Notes under the pieces: generated by a model
What the model was told of the DNA's origin: nothing
Database searches by the model: none
Seen by the model: the letters and a program-made list of their open reading frames with translations, nothing else
Made by a program: the position numbers and the translations under genes
Shown: positions 19,262-27,381 of the stretch, piece by piece
How the letters are laid out: the number at the start of each line of letters is the position of its first letter
How positions within the stretch are numbered: position 1 is the first letter of the stretch
From: Caulobacteraceae bacterium
Lineage (GTDB): Bacteria; Pseudomonadota; Alphaproteobacteria; Caulobacterales; Aquidulcibacteraceae
Assembly: GCA_016703335.1 (NCBI GenBank)
Contig: JADJCG010000001.1
Coordinates: 1-64,000, forward strand
Reading direction: 5' to 3'
Length of the DNA stretch: 64,000 nucleotides

Positions 19262-20547
19262 CAACGCATGCCGGGCAGGCTCACGCCGTCATCCTTGGAG
19301 CGCTTGCCGGTCCAGCCATACTTGCCGAGTTCCTGCATCGCGATCGAACGCGCGTGCACTTCGTCCGGCCCGTCCGCCAAACGCAAAGTACGAATACCCG
19401 CGTACGATTTTGCCAGACCAAAGTCCTGGCAAACGCCCGCGCCGCCGTGCGCCTGGATCGCATCGTCGATAATCTTCAACGCCATACGCGGTGCCGAAAG
19501 TTTGATCATCGCGATCTCGTTCTTCGCAACCTTGTTGCCAGCGACATCCATCATGTACGCCGCCTTCAAGCACAGCAGCCGGTTCATCTCGATGTCGGTG
19601 CGCGCCTCGGCAATGCGCTGCTCCCACACCGAATGCTCGGCGATCGTCTTGCCGAACGCGACCCGCGTTGTGATGCGCCGGCACAGCGCCTCAAGCGCCG
19701 CCTCAGCCGCGCCAATCGTGCGCATGCAGTGGTGAATGCGGCCCGGACCCAAACGCCCCTGCGCAATCTCAAACCCGCGCCCTTCGCCCAGCAACAAGTT
19801 CGTCGCCGGAACGCGTACGTCCTTCAGCTCGATTTCCATGTGCCCGTGCGGCGCATCATCATAACCGAACACAGTCAGCGGCCGCAGAATGTTGACGCCC
19901 TTCGCATCGAGCGGCACGAGGATCTGGCTCTGCTGGCTGTGCTTAGGATTATCCGGATTGGTCTTGCCCATCAGGATCGCGACCTTGCAGCGCGGATCGC
20001 CGGCGCCGCTCGACCACCACTTGCGGCCGTTGATGACGTAGTCATCGCCGTCGCGCTTGATCTCGCACTGAATGTTCGTCGCGTCCGAGGAAGCCACCGC
20101 AGGCTCCGTCATCAGGAACGCCGAACGGATCTCGCCGTTCATCAGCGGCTTCAGCCACTTGTCCTTTTGTTCGCGCGTGCCGTAGCGCTCGAACACTTCC
20201 ATGTTGCCCGTGTCGGGCGCCGAGCAATTGAACACTTCCGACGCAAACCCAACACGGCCCATGATTTCCGCCAGCGGCGCGTATTCCAAATTCGTCAGCG
20301 TCTCGCCCTCGAACTGGAACGTGTCGTCAACCTTCGGATGCCCGCTCGACGGCGGCATGAAGAAATTCCACAGGCCTTCCTTCTTCGCCTTCACCTTCAG
20401 GTCTTCCACAACCTGAATGACCTTCCAGCGCGAGCCTTCCTTCTGCTGCGCCTCATAGGCCGGCACCGCCGGGACAATATGATCGTCCATGAACTTGCTG
20501 ACGCGGCCCACCCACTCCTTTGTCTTGGCGGAATGTTCGACATTCAT
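19261..20547 (-). CDS. Acyl-CoA dehydrogenase (ACAD11/LvaC-like)
   Basis: 428 residues, FAD enzyme introducing the alpha-beta double bond in acyl-CoA. Marks: AFLMTEPAVASSDATNIQC (FAD loop), YVINGRKWWSSGAGDPRC, GRIHHCMRTIGAAEAALEAL, FGKTIAEHSVWEQ and the C-terminal IQAHGGAGVCQDFGLAKSYAGIR-type loop. The N-terminus (VSKFMDDHIVPAV and LWNFFMPP) is characteristic of the ACAD10/11 branch, whose members work with APH-type kinases on 4-hydroxyacyl-CoA; such a kinase is at 4612-5685. It leads a two-gene operon with the small membrane protein. Confidence 0.92.
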   Translation of the reverse strand: MNVEHSAKTKEWVGRVSKFMDDHIVPAVPAYEAQQKEGSRWKVIQVVEDLKVKAKKEGLWNFFMPPSSGHPKVDDTFQFEGETLTNLEYAPLAEIMGRVGFASEVFNCSAPDTGNMEVFERYGTREQKDKWLKPLMNGEIRSAFLMTEPAVASSDATNIQCEIKRDGDDYVINGRKWWSSGAGDPRCKVAILMGKTNPDNPKHSQQSQILVPLDAKGVNILRPLTVFGYDDAPHGHMEIELKDVRVPATNLLLGEGRGFEIAQGRLGPGRIHHCMRTIGAAEAALEALCRRITTRVAFGKTIAEHSVWEQRIAEARTDIEMNRLLCLKAAYMMDVAGNKVAKNEIAMIKLSAPRMALKIIDDAIQAHGGAGVCQDFGLAKSYAGIRTLRLADGPDEVHARSIAMQELGKYGWTGKRSKDDGVSLPGMR

Positions 20548-20614
20548 GGGAGCTCCTCCGGGCGCGCTAGCGGCGTATTTGGCGGCACGCTAAAGCCGAG
20601 GACGGACGGGAGCA

Positions 20615-21205
20615 ATGCGAACAATGGAGCTTACCGCAGCGATACTTGAACGCGGGACCGTACGGCTGGAGCCATTTGAAGCGCACCATCGCGCCGGATT
20701 GGCCACCGTCGCCGAAGCTGACCCGGAGCTGTTTCGTCACATCCCGTTCCCCGTCGCCAAGCAAGGCTACGGTCCGTGGTTCGATTACCTGCAGGCTGAC
20801 CAAGTCGCAGGCCGCTCGATCCCACATGCCGTGTTTTGGAACGGCCAGATCGTTGGCCAAAGCTGCTACCTCAACATTCGCCCGCGCGAAGCCGGCGTCG
20901 AGATCGGCTCCACCTGGTACGCCCGCGCCGCGCAAGGCGGCATCGTCAACCCAACCTGCAAACTACTACTGATCGGCAACGCCTTCGAGCAAGGCGCCGA
21001 ACGCGTCGAACTCAAAACCGACGCCCTCAACGCCCACTCCCGCGCCGCTATGCTAAAAATGGGCGCAACCTTCGAAGGCATCCACCGCAAACACATGCGC
21101 CGCGCCAATGGTTCGTTGCGCGACACAGCGTGGTTCTCGGTGATCCGCGATGAGTGGCCTGTTGTGCAAGCTGGTCTGGAAAAGCGCCTCGCTGCATTGG
21201 GCTGA
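20615..21205 (+). CDS. GNAT-family N-acetyltransferase (RimJ/RimL type)
   Basis: 196 residues. The pattern TVRLEPFEAHHRAGL at the N-terminus, VGQSCYLNIRPREAGVEIGSTW in the core, NAFEQGAERVELKTDALNAH and SRAAMLKMGATFEG at the acetyl-CoA/peptide-binding end match the ribosomal-protein acetyltransferase-like subfamily. The substrate is not predictable. ATG 20615 follows a GGGAG sequence; a second ATG at 20624 is possible. It is divergent from the acyl-CoA dehydrogenase gene with 67 bp between. Confidence 0.85.
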   Translation: MRTMELTAAILERGTVRLEPFEAHHRAGLATVAEADPELFRHIPFPVAKQGYGPWFDYLQADQVAGRSIPHAVFWNGQIVGQSCYLNIRPREAGVEIGSTWYARAAQGGIVNPTCKLLLIGNAFEQGAERVELKTDALNAHSRAAMLKMGATFEGIHRKHMRRANGSLRDTAWFSVIRDEWPVVQAGLEKRLAALG

Positions 21206-21322
21206 GGCTTTGCAGAAAGCGCGGAATGCGAGTAGATTGAAATCGACGCGAGCGCCGCAGTTTTGCGGCTATCGGGGCGCTCCCCGCCGCGCCGCTCTCC
21301 AGCTCTAAAACAGGAGGCGCGC

Positions 21323-21367
21323 GTGGTTTCGCTCGCAATCTTTTATCGTGCGGGAGGCTGTGCATGA
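21323..21367 (+). CDS. 14-codon leader ORF in front of tauE-type gene
   Basis: GTG 21323 sits five bases after AGGAGG (21312-21317) and encodes MVSLAIFYRAGGCA, ending in TGA that overlaps the exporter ATG as ATGA. The penultimate codon is Cys. The arrangement would couple exporter translation to the leader. A short stem (GCCGCA/TGCGGC, 21254-21269) lies upstream. Coding is inferred from the ribosome site and overlap only. Confidence 0.4.
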   Translation: MVSLAIFYRAGGCA

Positions 21368-22107
21368 CACACATTCTCTTGCTGGCTCTCGTGCTCGTCA
21401 GCTCAACGGTGTCGGGTATCTTTGGCATGGCCGGTGGGCTCATGCTCATGGGCGGGCTCACGCTCGCCATGCCCGTCTCCGCCGCGATGGTCTCGCACGG
21501 CGCCGTGCAATTCGTCTCCAACGGCTGGCGCGCAGTTCTACACCGCGCGCACATCGATTGGCGCATCATCGTGATGTACGGCGTCGGCTCGGCGATCGCC
21601 GCAGGCCTGCTCGCGTCCGTGACGTATGAGCCGACCAAAGCGTGGGTCTATCTCATGCTCGGCCTCGTGCCCGGCCTCGCGTGGCATCCCAAAGGCAAAT
21701 TCCATCTCGACGCCGCCAGGCCCACACACGCCGTCGCCTGCGGATTGTTCGTCACCGGTCTCAACGTCATCGCCGGCGTCTCCGGCCCGCTGCTCGACGT
21801 CTTCTTCGTCCGCACCGGCCTACCGCGCCACGCCATCGTCGCGACCAAAGCCGCAACGCAAGCCTTCAGCCACACCGTGAAAATGGTGTTCTACGGCGTG
21901 CTGCTCATCACCGCAGTGAACACAGGCCTGCCGCCCTGGTGGTTCTTCCTCGTCGCCGCGCCGCTGGCGATGATCGGAGCCTGGCTCGGTGGCAAAGTGC
22001 TGGACCGTATGAGCGACGTGAACTTCCTGAAGTACACGCGCTGGATCGTGACCGCGCTGGGTGCGGTGTACCTGACGCAAGCCGCAGTGCTGTTTGCGAC
22101 AAGCTGA
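21364..22107 (+). CDS. TauE/SafE-family sulfite/anion exporter
   Basis: 247 residues, inner-membrane protein with about eight helices. The family's opening repeat is visible: GIFGMAGGLMLMGGLTLAMP followed by the conserved SHGAVQFVSNGWRA region; the second half repeats the fold (FVTGLNVIAGVSGPLLDVFF). TSUP proteins export sulfite, sulfonates or related anions; the substrate is unknown here. GGGAGG at 21352-21357 precedes ATG 21364, and a 14-codon leader ORF overlaps the start by ATGA. Confidence 0.85.
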   Translation: MTHILLLALVLVSSTVSGIFGMAGGLMLMGGLTLAMPVSAAMVSHGAVQFVSNGWRAVLHRAHIDWRIIVMYGVGSAIAAGLLASVTYEPTKAWVYLMLGLVPGLAWHPKGKFHLDAARPTHAVACGLFVTGLNVIAGVSGPLLDVFFVRTGLPRHAIVATKAATQAFSHTVKMVFYGVLLITAVNTGLPPWWFFLVAAPLAMIGAWLGGKVLDRMSDVNFLKYTRWIVTALGAVYLTQAAVLFATS

Positions 22108-22160
22108 ACGCGAAAATCTATCCTACACTTGCGGCGCTGAGCGATAATGCGCGCGCATGT

Positions 22161-22397
22161 TCAGATATCCCCGCCCTCAGCCACCGCCGCACCCACTTCC
22201 ACGTCGAGCAAGTCCGACGGCTTGCACTCCAGCACTTCGCAAATCTTTGCCAGCGTTTCGAAGCGCACGCCCTTCACCTTGCCCGTGCGCAGCAGTGAGA
22301 GGTTCGCTTCGGTGATGCCCACGCGCTCAGCCAAGTCTTTCGACTTCATCTTGCGGCGCGCAAGCATCACATCGAGGGTGACCACGATCCGCAGCAT
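22161..22397 (-). CDS. Cro/CI-type HTH regulator (YozG-like)
   Basis: 78 residues. After MLRIVVTLDVMLARRK comes the helix-turn-helix (SKDLAERVGITEANLSLLR) and the family's third helix segment KGVRFETLAKICEVLECKPSDLL, then an acidic tail. Its start ATG shares one base with the TGA of the upstream DUF2975 gene. Small regulators of this type are commonly encoded next to DUF2975 membrane proteins and probably autoregulate the operon; the inverted repeat at 23465-23492 is the likely target (inference). Confidence 0.88.
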   Translation of the reverse strand: MLRIVVTLDVMLARRKMKSKDLAERVGITEANLSLLRTGKVKGVRFETLAKICEVLECKPSDLLDVEVGAAVAEGGDI

Positions 22398-22918
22398 CAA
22401 ACGATCTGATCGTTCTCGGCTTTGAGCGCGGCGACCGCCGCATCGAGCACGCCGCCGATCATCATGACGGAAGCAGCAAAGACCATAAGCGCGATGTCCA
22501 GCATTTCGACCCGCCACGAGAACGAGGCGCCGCCAAGCAAAGCGATCGCGATAGGCGCAATAAGAAGCTTCAAGAAAAACGCCGCAAGCGCAGAGATGCC
22601 CGCCAACTGGAAGGCGGTGCTGGCTTTGTCGGAGACGAACCGGCCTTCGTGATACTCGACCAGCACGGGCTGAAGCATCACAACAGCGACAGCCGCTGCT
22701 ATCGCCGGCGCATAGCTCAAGAGCTTGATCAAAATGGCGGAGAGCACGCCCACTTCAGCAGCCCAAGGCGCCGGTTCGAACGAGACCAAATATATCTCAC
22801 CGATCAATGGCAGCCCGATCGCTGCCGAGAGCATGGGGATCAGCACTGCGCCCAGTACGCGCATCTGCCCGGCCTGCGCTCGCGCCTTCTGAATACGGAT
22901 TTCAACGTTGCTCATCAT
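22397..22918 (-). CDS. DUF2975-like membrane protein
   Basis: 173 residues with four membrane helices (about 20-42, 62-84, 104-126 and 140-165). The segment EYHEGRFVSDKASTAFQLAG corresponds to the cytoplasmic loop typical of DUF2975, and the C-terminus AVAALKAENDQIV parallels the acidic end of its relatives. It overlaps the previous gene (ATGA; a second ATG three bases on is also possible) and the following HTH gene by one base, so all three are co-translated. Confidence 0.75.
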   Translation of the reverse strand: MMSNVEIRIQKARAQAGQMRVLGAVLIPMLSAAIGLPLIGEIYLVSFEPAPWAAEVGVLSAILIKLLSYAPAIAAAVAVVMLQPVLVEYHEGRFVSDKASTAFQLAGISALAAFFLKLLIAPIAIALLGGASFSWRVEMLDIALMVFAASVMMIGGVLDAAVAALKAENDQIV

Positions 22919-23448
22919 ACAATCTCGTCGTTTTCTTCTTTGATGCGGGCGGCTGCTTCGAGGACGCGGCCGAGGACAGCCACGAAGGCGGCAAACGCGA
23001 TGAGGCCGAGGTCGAACGGCTCCATGTGCCAGATGAAGCCGCGCCCTTCGTGCGTCACCCAGCTCAGCAAAGTCGGCGAGCCGACGATCTTGAAGCCGAG
23101 CGCCCAGAGCGCGCCCTCGGCCGCTTTGCGAACGTGCGTGCTGGCGCGCAGCGTGAAGAATTGGCCCTTGCCGTACTCATCGAGCACTTTGCTGAGGTCG
23201 AGCAGCGCTCCGCCCAGCAGGAAGCTCGGCAGCACGATGATCCAGAAAATGCCAATGGCGTTGATGACCGCCGCCACGCCTGCGAGGTCAGGCGTCAGTT
23301 CACGTGTCGCGAAGACGTTCAGCGCCGGTGACACGCCCTGCGCGACAGCCCCAAGCGCAATCAGCACCGCGGCTACCACCGCCACGGTCGCCGCGCCGCC
23401 GGCGAGCTGCTGCGCGCGTTGGAGCGGCGCGAGTGCGGCTTCAGTCAT
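22915..23448 (-). CDS. DUF2975-like membrane protein, first gene of operon
   Basis: 177 residues, four helices; loop DEYGKGQFFTLRASTHVRKAA and C-end AARIKEENDEIV resemble the next gene product, suggesting an old tandem duplication. GAGAGGG lies upstream of ATG 23448. The likely role is a membrane partner or sensor for the small HTH protein; no mechanism has been established for the family as far as I know. Confidence 0.75.
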   Translation of the reverse strand: MTEAALAPLQRAQQLAGGAATVAVVAAVLIALGAVAQGVSPALNVFATRELTPDLAGVAAVINAIGIFWIIVLPSFLLGGALLDLSKVLDEYGKGQFFTLRASTHVRKAAEGALWALGFKIVGSPTLLSWVTHEGRGFIWHMEPFDLGLIAFAAFVAVLGRVLEAAARIKEENDEIV

Positions 23449-23464
23449 TTCCCGACCCTCTCAA

Positions 23465-23492
23465 GTAAGACGATAATCAATTATCGTCTTAC
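23465..23492. promoter_or_regulatory. Perfect palindromic operator
   Basis: Two 13-base arms, GTAAGACGATAAT and its exact reverse complement, are separated by CA. It lies 17 bp in front of the DUF2975 operon start and covers the probable -10 element. It is much more A/T-rich than its surroundings. The likely ligand is the HTH protein encoded at the end of this operon. Confidence 0.75.
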
Positions 23493-23506
23493 AATAATTT
23501 TGTCAA
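23480..23506 (-). promoter_or_regulatory. Sigma-70-type promoter of the DUF2975-HTH operon
   Basis: On the minus strand TTGACA (23506-23501) is followed after 15 bases by GATAAT (23485-23480), which is inside the palindrome. A 17-base spacing would place TAATTG as -10 instead. Either way the repressor site overlaps the promoter. Confidence 0.55.
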
Positions 23507-23585
23507 GAACCCGTTCCGGATGGTTAAGACCCTGGCAACCGCTAGCCGGGTCCCATGGACCATTAGAGATTCGAGGCGGCAAATA

Positions 23586-24881
23586 ATGCCTATCATCACG
23601 CACATCCTGCTCTACGCCGCCTACGCGATGGTCTCGCTGACGGTGGGCTTGGCCCTCAACCAAGTCGGCGGCGAAGAGCTTGGCTCCTCGATCCTCGGCG
23701 GCATCGCCCTCTTCTCTGCCTGCGCGGTGACACACGCGGGCATCTCTGCGACCGCGGCAGCGGGGCGCGTTGGGCAAGTTGAAAAGAAGATCAAAGGCGA
23801 CATGGAACGCCTGCGCACTGCGCACCGCGAAGTCGCAGCCGACATCGACGCCGTACAAACGCGTCTCGACCAGATCGAAACTCAGGTCGCCTTCGGCGCG
23901 CCACAGCAGCCGCAGATTGCCGCGCCCGCCGCAAGCAACGCGCCGCTCGAGATGAAGCTCATCGATCAGATCGTCGACAAGCTCGGCGCTGCCATGGATG
24001 CGCGCCTCGGCACGTTGCAAAGCGCCGGCAACATCACCGCGATCAATCCAACCGCGGCGCGCGGCCCGATGGATCTGGTGCGCGAAGCTTTGATGGAAAA
24101 TCGCGTCGAGCTGCACCTGCAGCCGATCGTGCAGCTGCCGCAGCGCAAGACGGCCTTCTACGAAGGCTTCACGCGCCTCAAAGACGCGAACGGTCGCCTC
24201 ATCCTGCCGACCGAATTTATCCCCGCCGCCGAACAAGCCGGTCTCATGGGCACGATCGATAACGTGCTGCTCTTCCGCTGCGTGCAGATCGTGCGCAAGT
24301 TGATGAAGCAGGATCGCCGCATCGGCATCTTTTGCAATCTCTCGCCGGCCGCTCTGGCCGATGAGCACTTCTTCCCGCAATTTCTCGACTTCATGCGCGA
24401 CAACCGCGATCTCGCCGGCAGCGTGATCTTCGAGATCCCGCAAGATTCCTACGAGAACCGCACTTCGATCGAAGCCCGCGCCATGGCCAAGCTTGTCGAC
24501 CTCGGCTTCCGCTTCTCGATCGACCGCGTGACCAACACCGAGATCGATTTGCCCGACCTCGAACGCTCCGGCGTGCGCTACGTGAAAGTGGCGGCTGGCG
24601 TTCTGGTGGACCAAATCGTTCAACGTGGCTTGCGTCCACGCTCAGCGATCACCCGCGAAATCGCCGCAGCGGACATCGCGGCGGTCTTCCAACGCTACGG
24701 CGTTGACCTCATCGCCGAACGCATCGAAGCCGAAGACACCGTCCTCGAAGTGCTCAACCTCGACGTCCCTTACGCTCAAGGCCACCTCTTCGGCGCGCCG
24801 CGCGCGATCAAAGAAAGCCTCATGGAAGAAACCGCGCCGCCGCGCGAATTCTACCTCAAGCAAAGCGGGCGCGTGAGCTAA
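23586..24881 (+). CDS. tipF: TipF-like membrane EAL-domain protein
   Basis: 431 residues from ATG 23586: two N-terminal membrane helices (about 5-25 and 33-53), a coiled coil (about 60-100), a linker and an EAL domain (about 160-415). The EAL signature is FYEGFTRLKD, so A-L is replaced by G-F; FEIPQDSYEN, SIDRVTNTEI, YVKVAAG and AERIEAEDT, YAQGHLFG are present. This order matches Caulobacter TipF, a c-di-GMP receptor that recruits the flagellum assembly site rather than a phosphodiesterase. No flagellar genes are nearby, so the assignment rests on architecture. An in-frame ATG at 23520 would extend it into the divergent promoter. Confidence 0.7.
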   Translation: MPIITHILLYAAYAMVSLTVGLALNQVGGEELGSSILGGIALFSACAVTHAGISATAAAGRVGQVEKKIKGDMERLRTAHREVAADIDAVQTRLDQIETQVAFGAPQQPQIAAPAASNAPLEMKLIDQIVDKLGAAMDARLGTLQSAGNITAINPTAARGPMDLVREALMENRVELHLQPIVQLPQRKTAFYEGFTRLKDANGRLILPTEFIPAAEQAGLMGTIDNVLLFRCVQIVRKLMKQDRRIGIFCNLSPAALADEHFFPQFLDFMRDNRDLAGSVIFEIPQDSYENRTSIEARAMAKLVDLGFRFSIDRVTNTEIDLPDLERSGVRYVKVAAGVLVDQIVQRGLRPRSAITREIAAADIAAVFQRYGVDLIAERIEAEDTVLEVLNLDVPYAQGHLFGAPRAIKESLMEETAPPREFYLKQSGRVS

Positions 24882-24923
24882 GCGCCTTGCGCGCGGACGC
24901 ACGCTCGTCCACCTAACGGGCCA

Positions 24924-25535
24924 ATGACGAAACTCATCGCCATCACCGGCGGCTCCGGCGCGGGCAAGACCACTATCGCGCGTGCGCTCGCAAAGCGTCT
25001 GGGCGCCGGCGCTGTAGTGATAGCGGAAGACGACTACTACCGCTGCTCGTCAACGGTCCCCGATTTCGATCCAGCCAGCTACAATTTCGATGTCCCCGCC
25101 GCGAAAGAGCACAGCCTGCTCCGCGAACACCTCGCGCTCGCAAAGAGCGGCGAAGCTTTCGAGAAACCCGTCTACGATCTCGTCACACATCGCCGCACGC
25201 CGAAGGTCGAGCGCATCGTTCACGCCGATTGGGTGATCGTCGAAGGCATCCACCTCCTCGCCGCGCCCGAGCTGCGCGACCTGTTCGACGTCAGCGTCTT
25301 CATGCATTCCGACGAAGCGCTCCGCCTCGGCCGCCGCATGATCCGCGACGTAGAATCGCGCGGCCGCACGCCCCGCTCGGTGATGGCCCAATTCTTCACC
25401 CACGTCCGCGCCATGCACGAAGCGCACGTTGAGCCGCAGCGGGCGCTGGCTGACTTGGTCATCGTTTGCCCCTACGAAGCGAGCCCAGACCACGCGGACG
25501 CCAGCGCCGCCAAAATCGCGGAACGCCTGACGTGA
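24924..25535 (+). CDS. Uridine-kinase-like P-loop kinase
   Basis: 203 residues. Walker A is ITGGSGAGKTTIARAL; AEDDYYR and FDPASYNFDVP match the uridine/phosphoribulokinase family substrate region; ADWVIVEGIHLL is the Walker B-like segment and RLGRRMIRDVESRGRT the lid. It most likely phosphorylates uridine/cytidine (salvage) or a related sugar. ATG 24924. The stop overlaps the start of the next gene (GTGA), implying co-translation with the HAD phosphatase. Confidence 0.8.
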   Translation: MTKLIAITGGSGAGKTTIARALAKRLGAGAVVIAEDDYYRCSSTVPDFDPASYNFDVPAAKEHSLLREHLALAKSGEAFEKPVYDLVTHRRTPKVERIVHADWVIVEGIHLLAAPELRDLFDVSVFMHSDEALRLGRRMIRDVESRGRTPRSVMAQFFTHVRAMHEAHVEPQRALADLVIVCPYEASPDHADASAAKIAERLT

Positions 25536-26385
25536 CGAAACCCATCAACAGCATCGATGACATCGCCGATCGCTACGACGCCGTGCTCTGCGATGTATGG
25601 GGCGTCGTGCACAACGGCCGCCAAGCCTACCCGCCGCCTGCGCCGCGCTTCAGCGCCTGCGCAACGCCGGTAAACACGTCATCCTTATCACCAATGTCCC
25701 AAAACCACGCAGACCAATCCCCAGCCAACTCGATCGCGCTGGCGTGCCGCGCGATGCATGGGATGCAATCGTCACCTCAGGCGATGCGATCCGCGAAGAG
25801 TTAGCGACGCGCGCGCCCGGTCCAATGTTCAAAATCGGCCCCGACGATTACGACCGCACGCTCTGGGAGGGCCTCGGCCTAGCGCAAGCGCCGCTCAGCG
25901 ACGCCGCCTTCTTCGCCATCTCCGGCCTCAACCGCGATGACGAAACACCAGAAGATTACGCTGACGTTCTGACCCAAGCGCGGGCGCGCGATCTCGACTT
26001 CATCTGCGCCAACCCAGACATCGTCGTCCAACACGGCAACCGCATGATCTGGTGCGCCGGCGCGATCGCGCGCGAGTACGAGGCGATCGGCGGCAAAGTC
26101 ATCATGGCCGGCAAGCCCTTCGCGCCGATCTATGATCTGGCGCGCAAAGAGCTGAAACAGATCGCTGGCCGCGACGTCGAAGCCTCACGCATCCTCTGCA
26201 TCGGCGATGGCGTCGTGACCGATATTGCCGGCGCCAACGCCCAAGGCCTCGACAGCCTCTTCATCGCCGCCGGCATCCATGGCGAGGCACTTTGGACCAA
26301 CGGCGCGCTCGATCCCGCTAAAGTCGACGCGGCCCTCGCAGCAGAAAACGTCCGCGCCACCTACGCAATGGCAGCGCTCGCCTAA
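25532..26385 (+). CDS. HAD-IIA phosphatase (NagD/TIGR01459-like), frameshifted
   Basis: GTG 25532 starts TKPINSIDDIADRYDAVLCDVWGVVHNG, where DVWGV is HAD motif I in this subgroup. One missing C in the run 25630-25632 breaks the frame; restored sequence continues PAACAALQRLRNAGKHVILITNVPKPRR (motif II), with KPFAPIYDLA (motif III Lys) and CIGDGVVTDIAGANAQG (motif IV). The subgroup (TIGR01459) has unknown sugar- or nucleotide-phosphate substrates. It ends four bases inside the convergent TPR gene. Confidence 0.85.
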
Positions 26386-27302
26386 TACGTGCGCACGCCG
26401 AAATCGTCGAATTGCTCGCCGATATGGCCGTCAAAATCCCGCGCCTGGTTCATATCTTCAGTGCCGGCATTGTCGCCACTGCGACGGCGCGCGACGCCCC
26501 GACCGAAAAGCGCAATCGGATTGCCGGACTCAACCGCGAGCGCCGCATCAAATGAGGTTTTCGCGTCCGCCCACTGCCCATCGCGCAATTGCAGAACGCC
26601 GCGGCACAATTGTCCTTCGACATTGCGAGGGTCAGCCGCCACCGCCGCATCAGCATCCTGCCGCGCCCGGTCAAACTCGCGCTTTTCATTAAGATCCAGC
26701 CAGCAGCGGCCCGCGCGCGCTTCGGCCAGATTGCCGTCGGCGCGGATCGCTTGATCGTAATCGTTCGCCGCGCCTTCAAGATCGTTCAAGCGTTGCTTCG
26801 CACGCGCCCGCCCAGCCAGCGCGAGAGCAGAGCGCGGCTCGTGACTGAGCGCGCTATTGAACGAGGTGATCGATTCCGAGAACTCACCGCGGCGAACCTG
26901 GATCTGCCCCAAGATTTGATAAGCCTCGCCCGCTTGATTGAGCTCAATCGCCCGCCGCGCCGCAGGCTCTGCCGCATCGAGCTGCCCGCTCGCGAGCAAA
27001 ATGCGCGCACGGCCTACGAGCGCTGCCGGGTTCTCGCCATCCAGATCGATCGCCGATCCATAGTCACGCAGCGCGGCCGTGACATCGCCCGACTCTTCCT
27101 GTGCATCGCCGCGCGTACTGAACGCGACTGAGCGTTGCTGCGGCGTCAGAGACCCGTTCTGCGCAGCGACCGTGCACGCCTCGATCTTGGCTTCAGCTTC
27201 CTCAGCCGTGAGGCAGCGCTCGGAATCGTCCACCACTTCCGCGCGTTCGCACGCCACCAGAGCCAACGCCGCAAACGCACCGACAAGCCAGATTTTGCGC
27301 AT
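26382..27302 (-). CDS. TPR lipoprotein
   Basis: 306 residues from ATG 27302: MRKIWLVGAFAALALVAC is a lipoprotein signal (lipobox L-V-A-C). Six to seven tetratricopeptide-like repeats follow, e.g. SGDVTAALRDYGSAIDLDGE, GEFSESITSFNSALSHEP and GQWADAKTSFDAALAVESGN. TPR lipoproteins act as scaffolds in the periplasm or at the outer membrane; the partner is unknown. An earlier start at 27323 would add residues before the signal peptide. Confidence 0.8.
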   Translation of the reverse strand: MRKIWLVGAFAALALVACERAEVVDDSERCLTAEEAEAKIEACTVAAQNGSLTPQQRSVAFSTRGDAQEESGDVTAALRDYGSAIDLDGENPAALVGRARILLASGQLDAAEPAARRAIELNQAGEAYQILGQIQVRRGEFSESITSFNSALSHEPRSALALAGRARAKQRLNDLEGAANDYDQAIRADGNLAEARAGRCWLDLNEKREFDRARQDADAAVAADPRNVEGQLCRGVLQLRDGQWADAKTSFDAALAVESGNPIALFGRGVARRRSGDNAGTEDMNQARDFDGHIGEQFDDFGVRTY

Positions 27303-27381
27303 GCGCACCCTCCCCAAAGTCAATCTAGACCACCCCCGAAGGGCGCGCCTAGAGTGCGCCTACATAACAAGGAGCGCGGCG

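Noticed and set aside
19228..20649. Long open frame (about 470 codons) on the plus strand
   Set aside because: It is antisense to the well-conserved acyl-CoA dehydrogenase; Arg/His-rich composition is typical of G/C-rich shadow frames.
21241..21320. Possible SAM-II-type riboswitch before the TauE gene (CTAAAACAGGAGG end)
   Set aside because: The end resembles such elements, but the required pseudoknot stems could not be paired convincingly; a covariance-model scan would decide.
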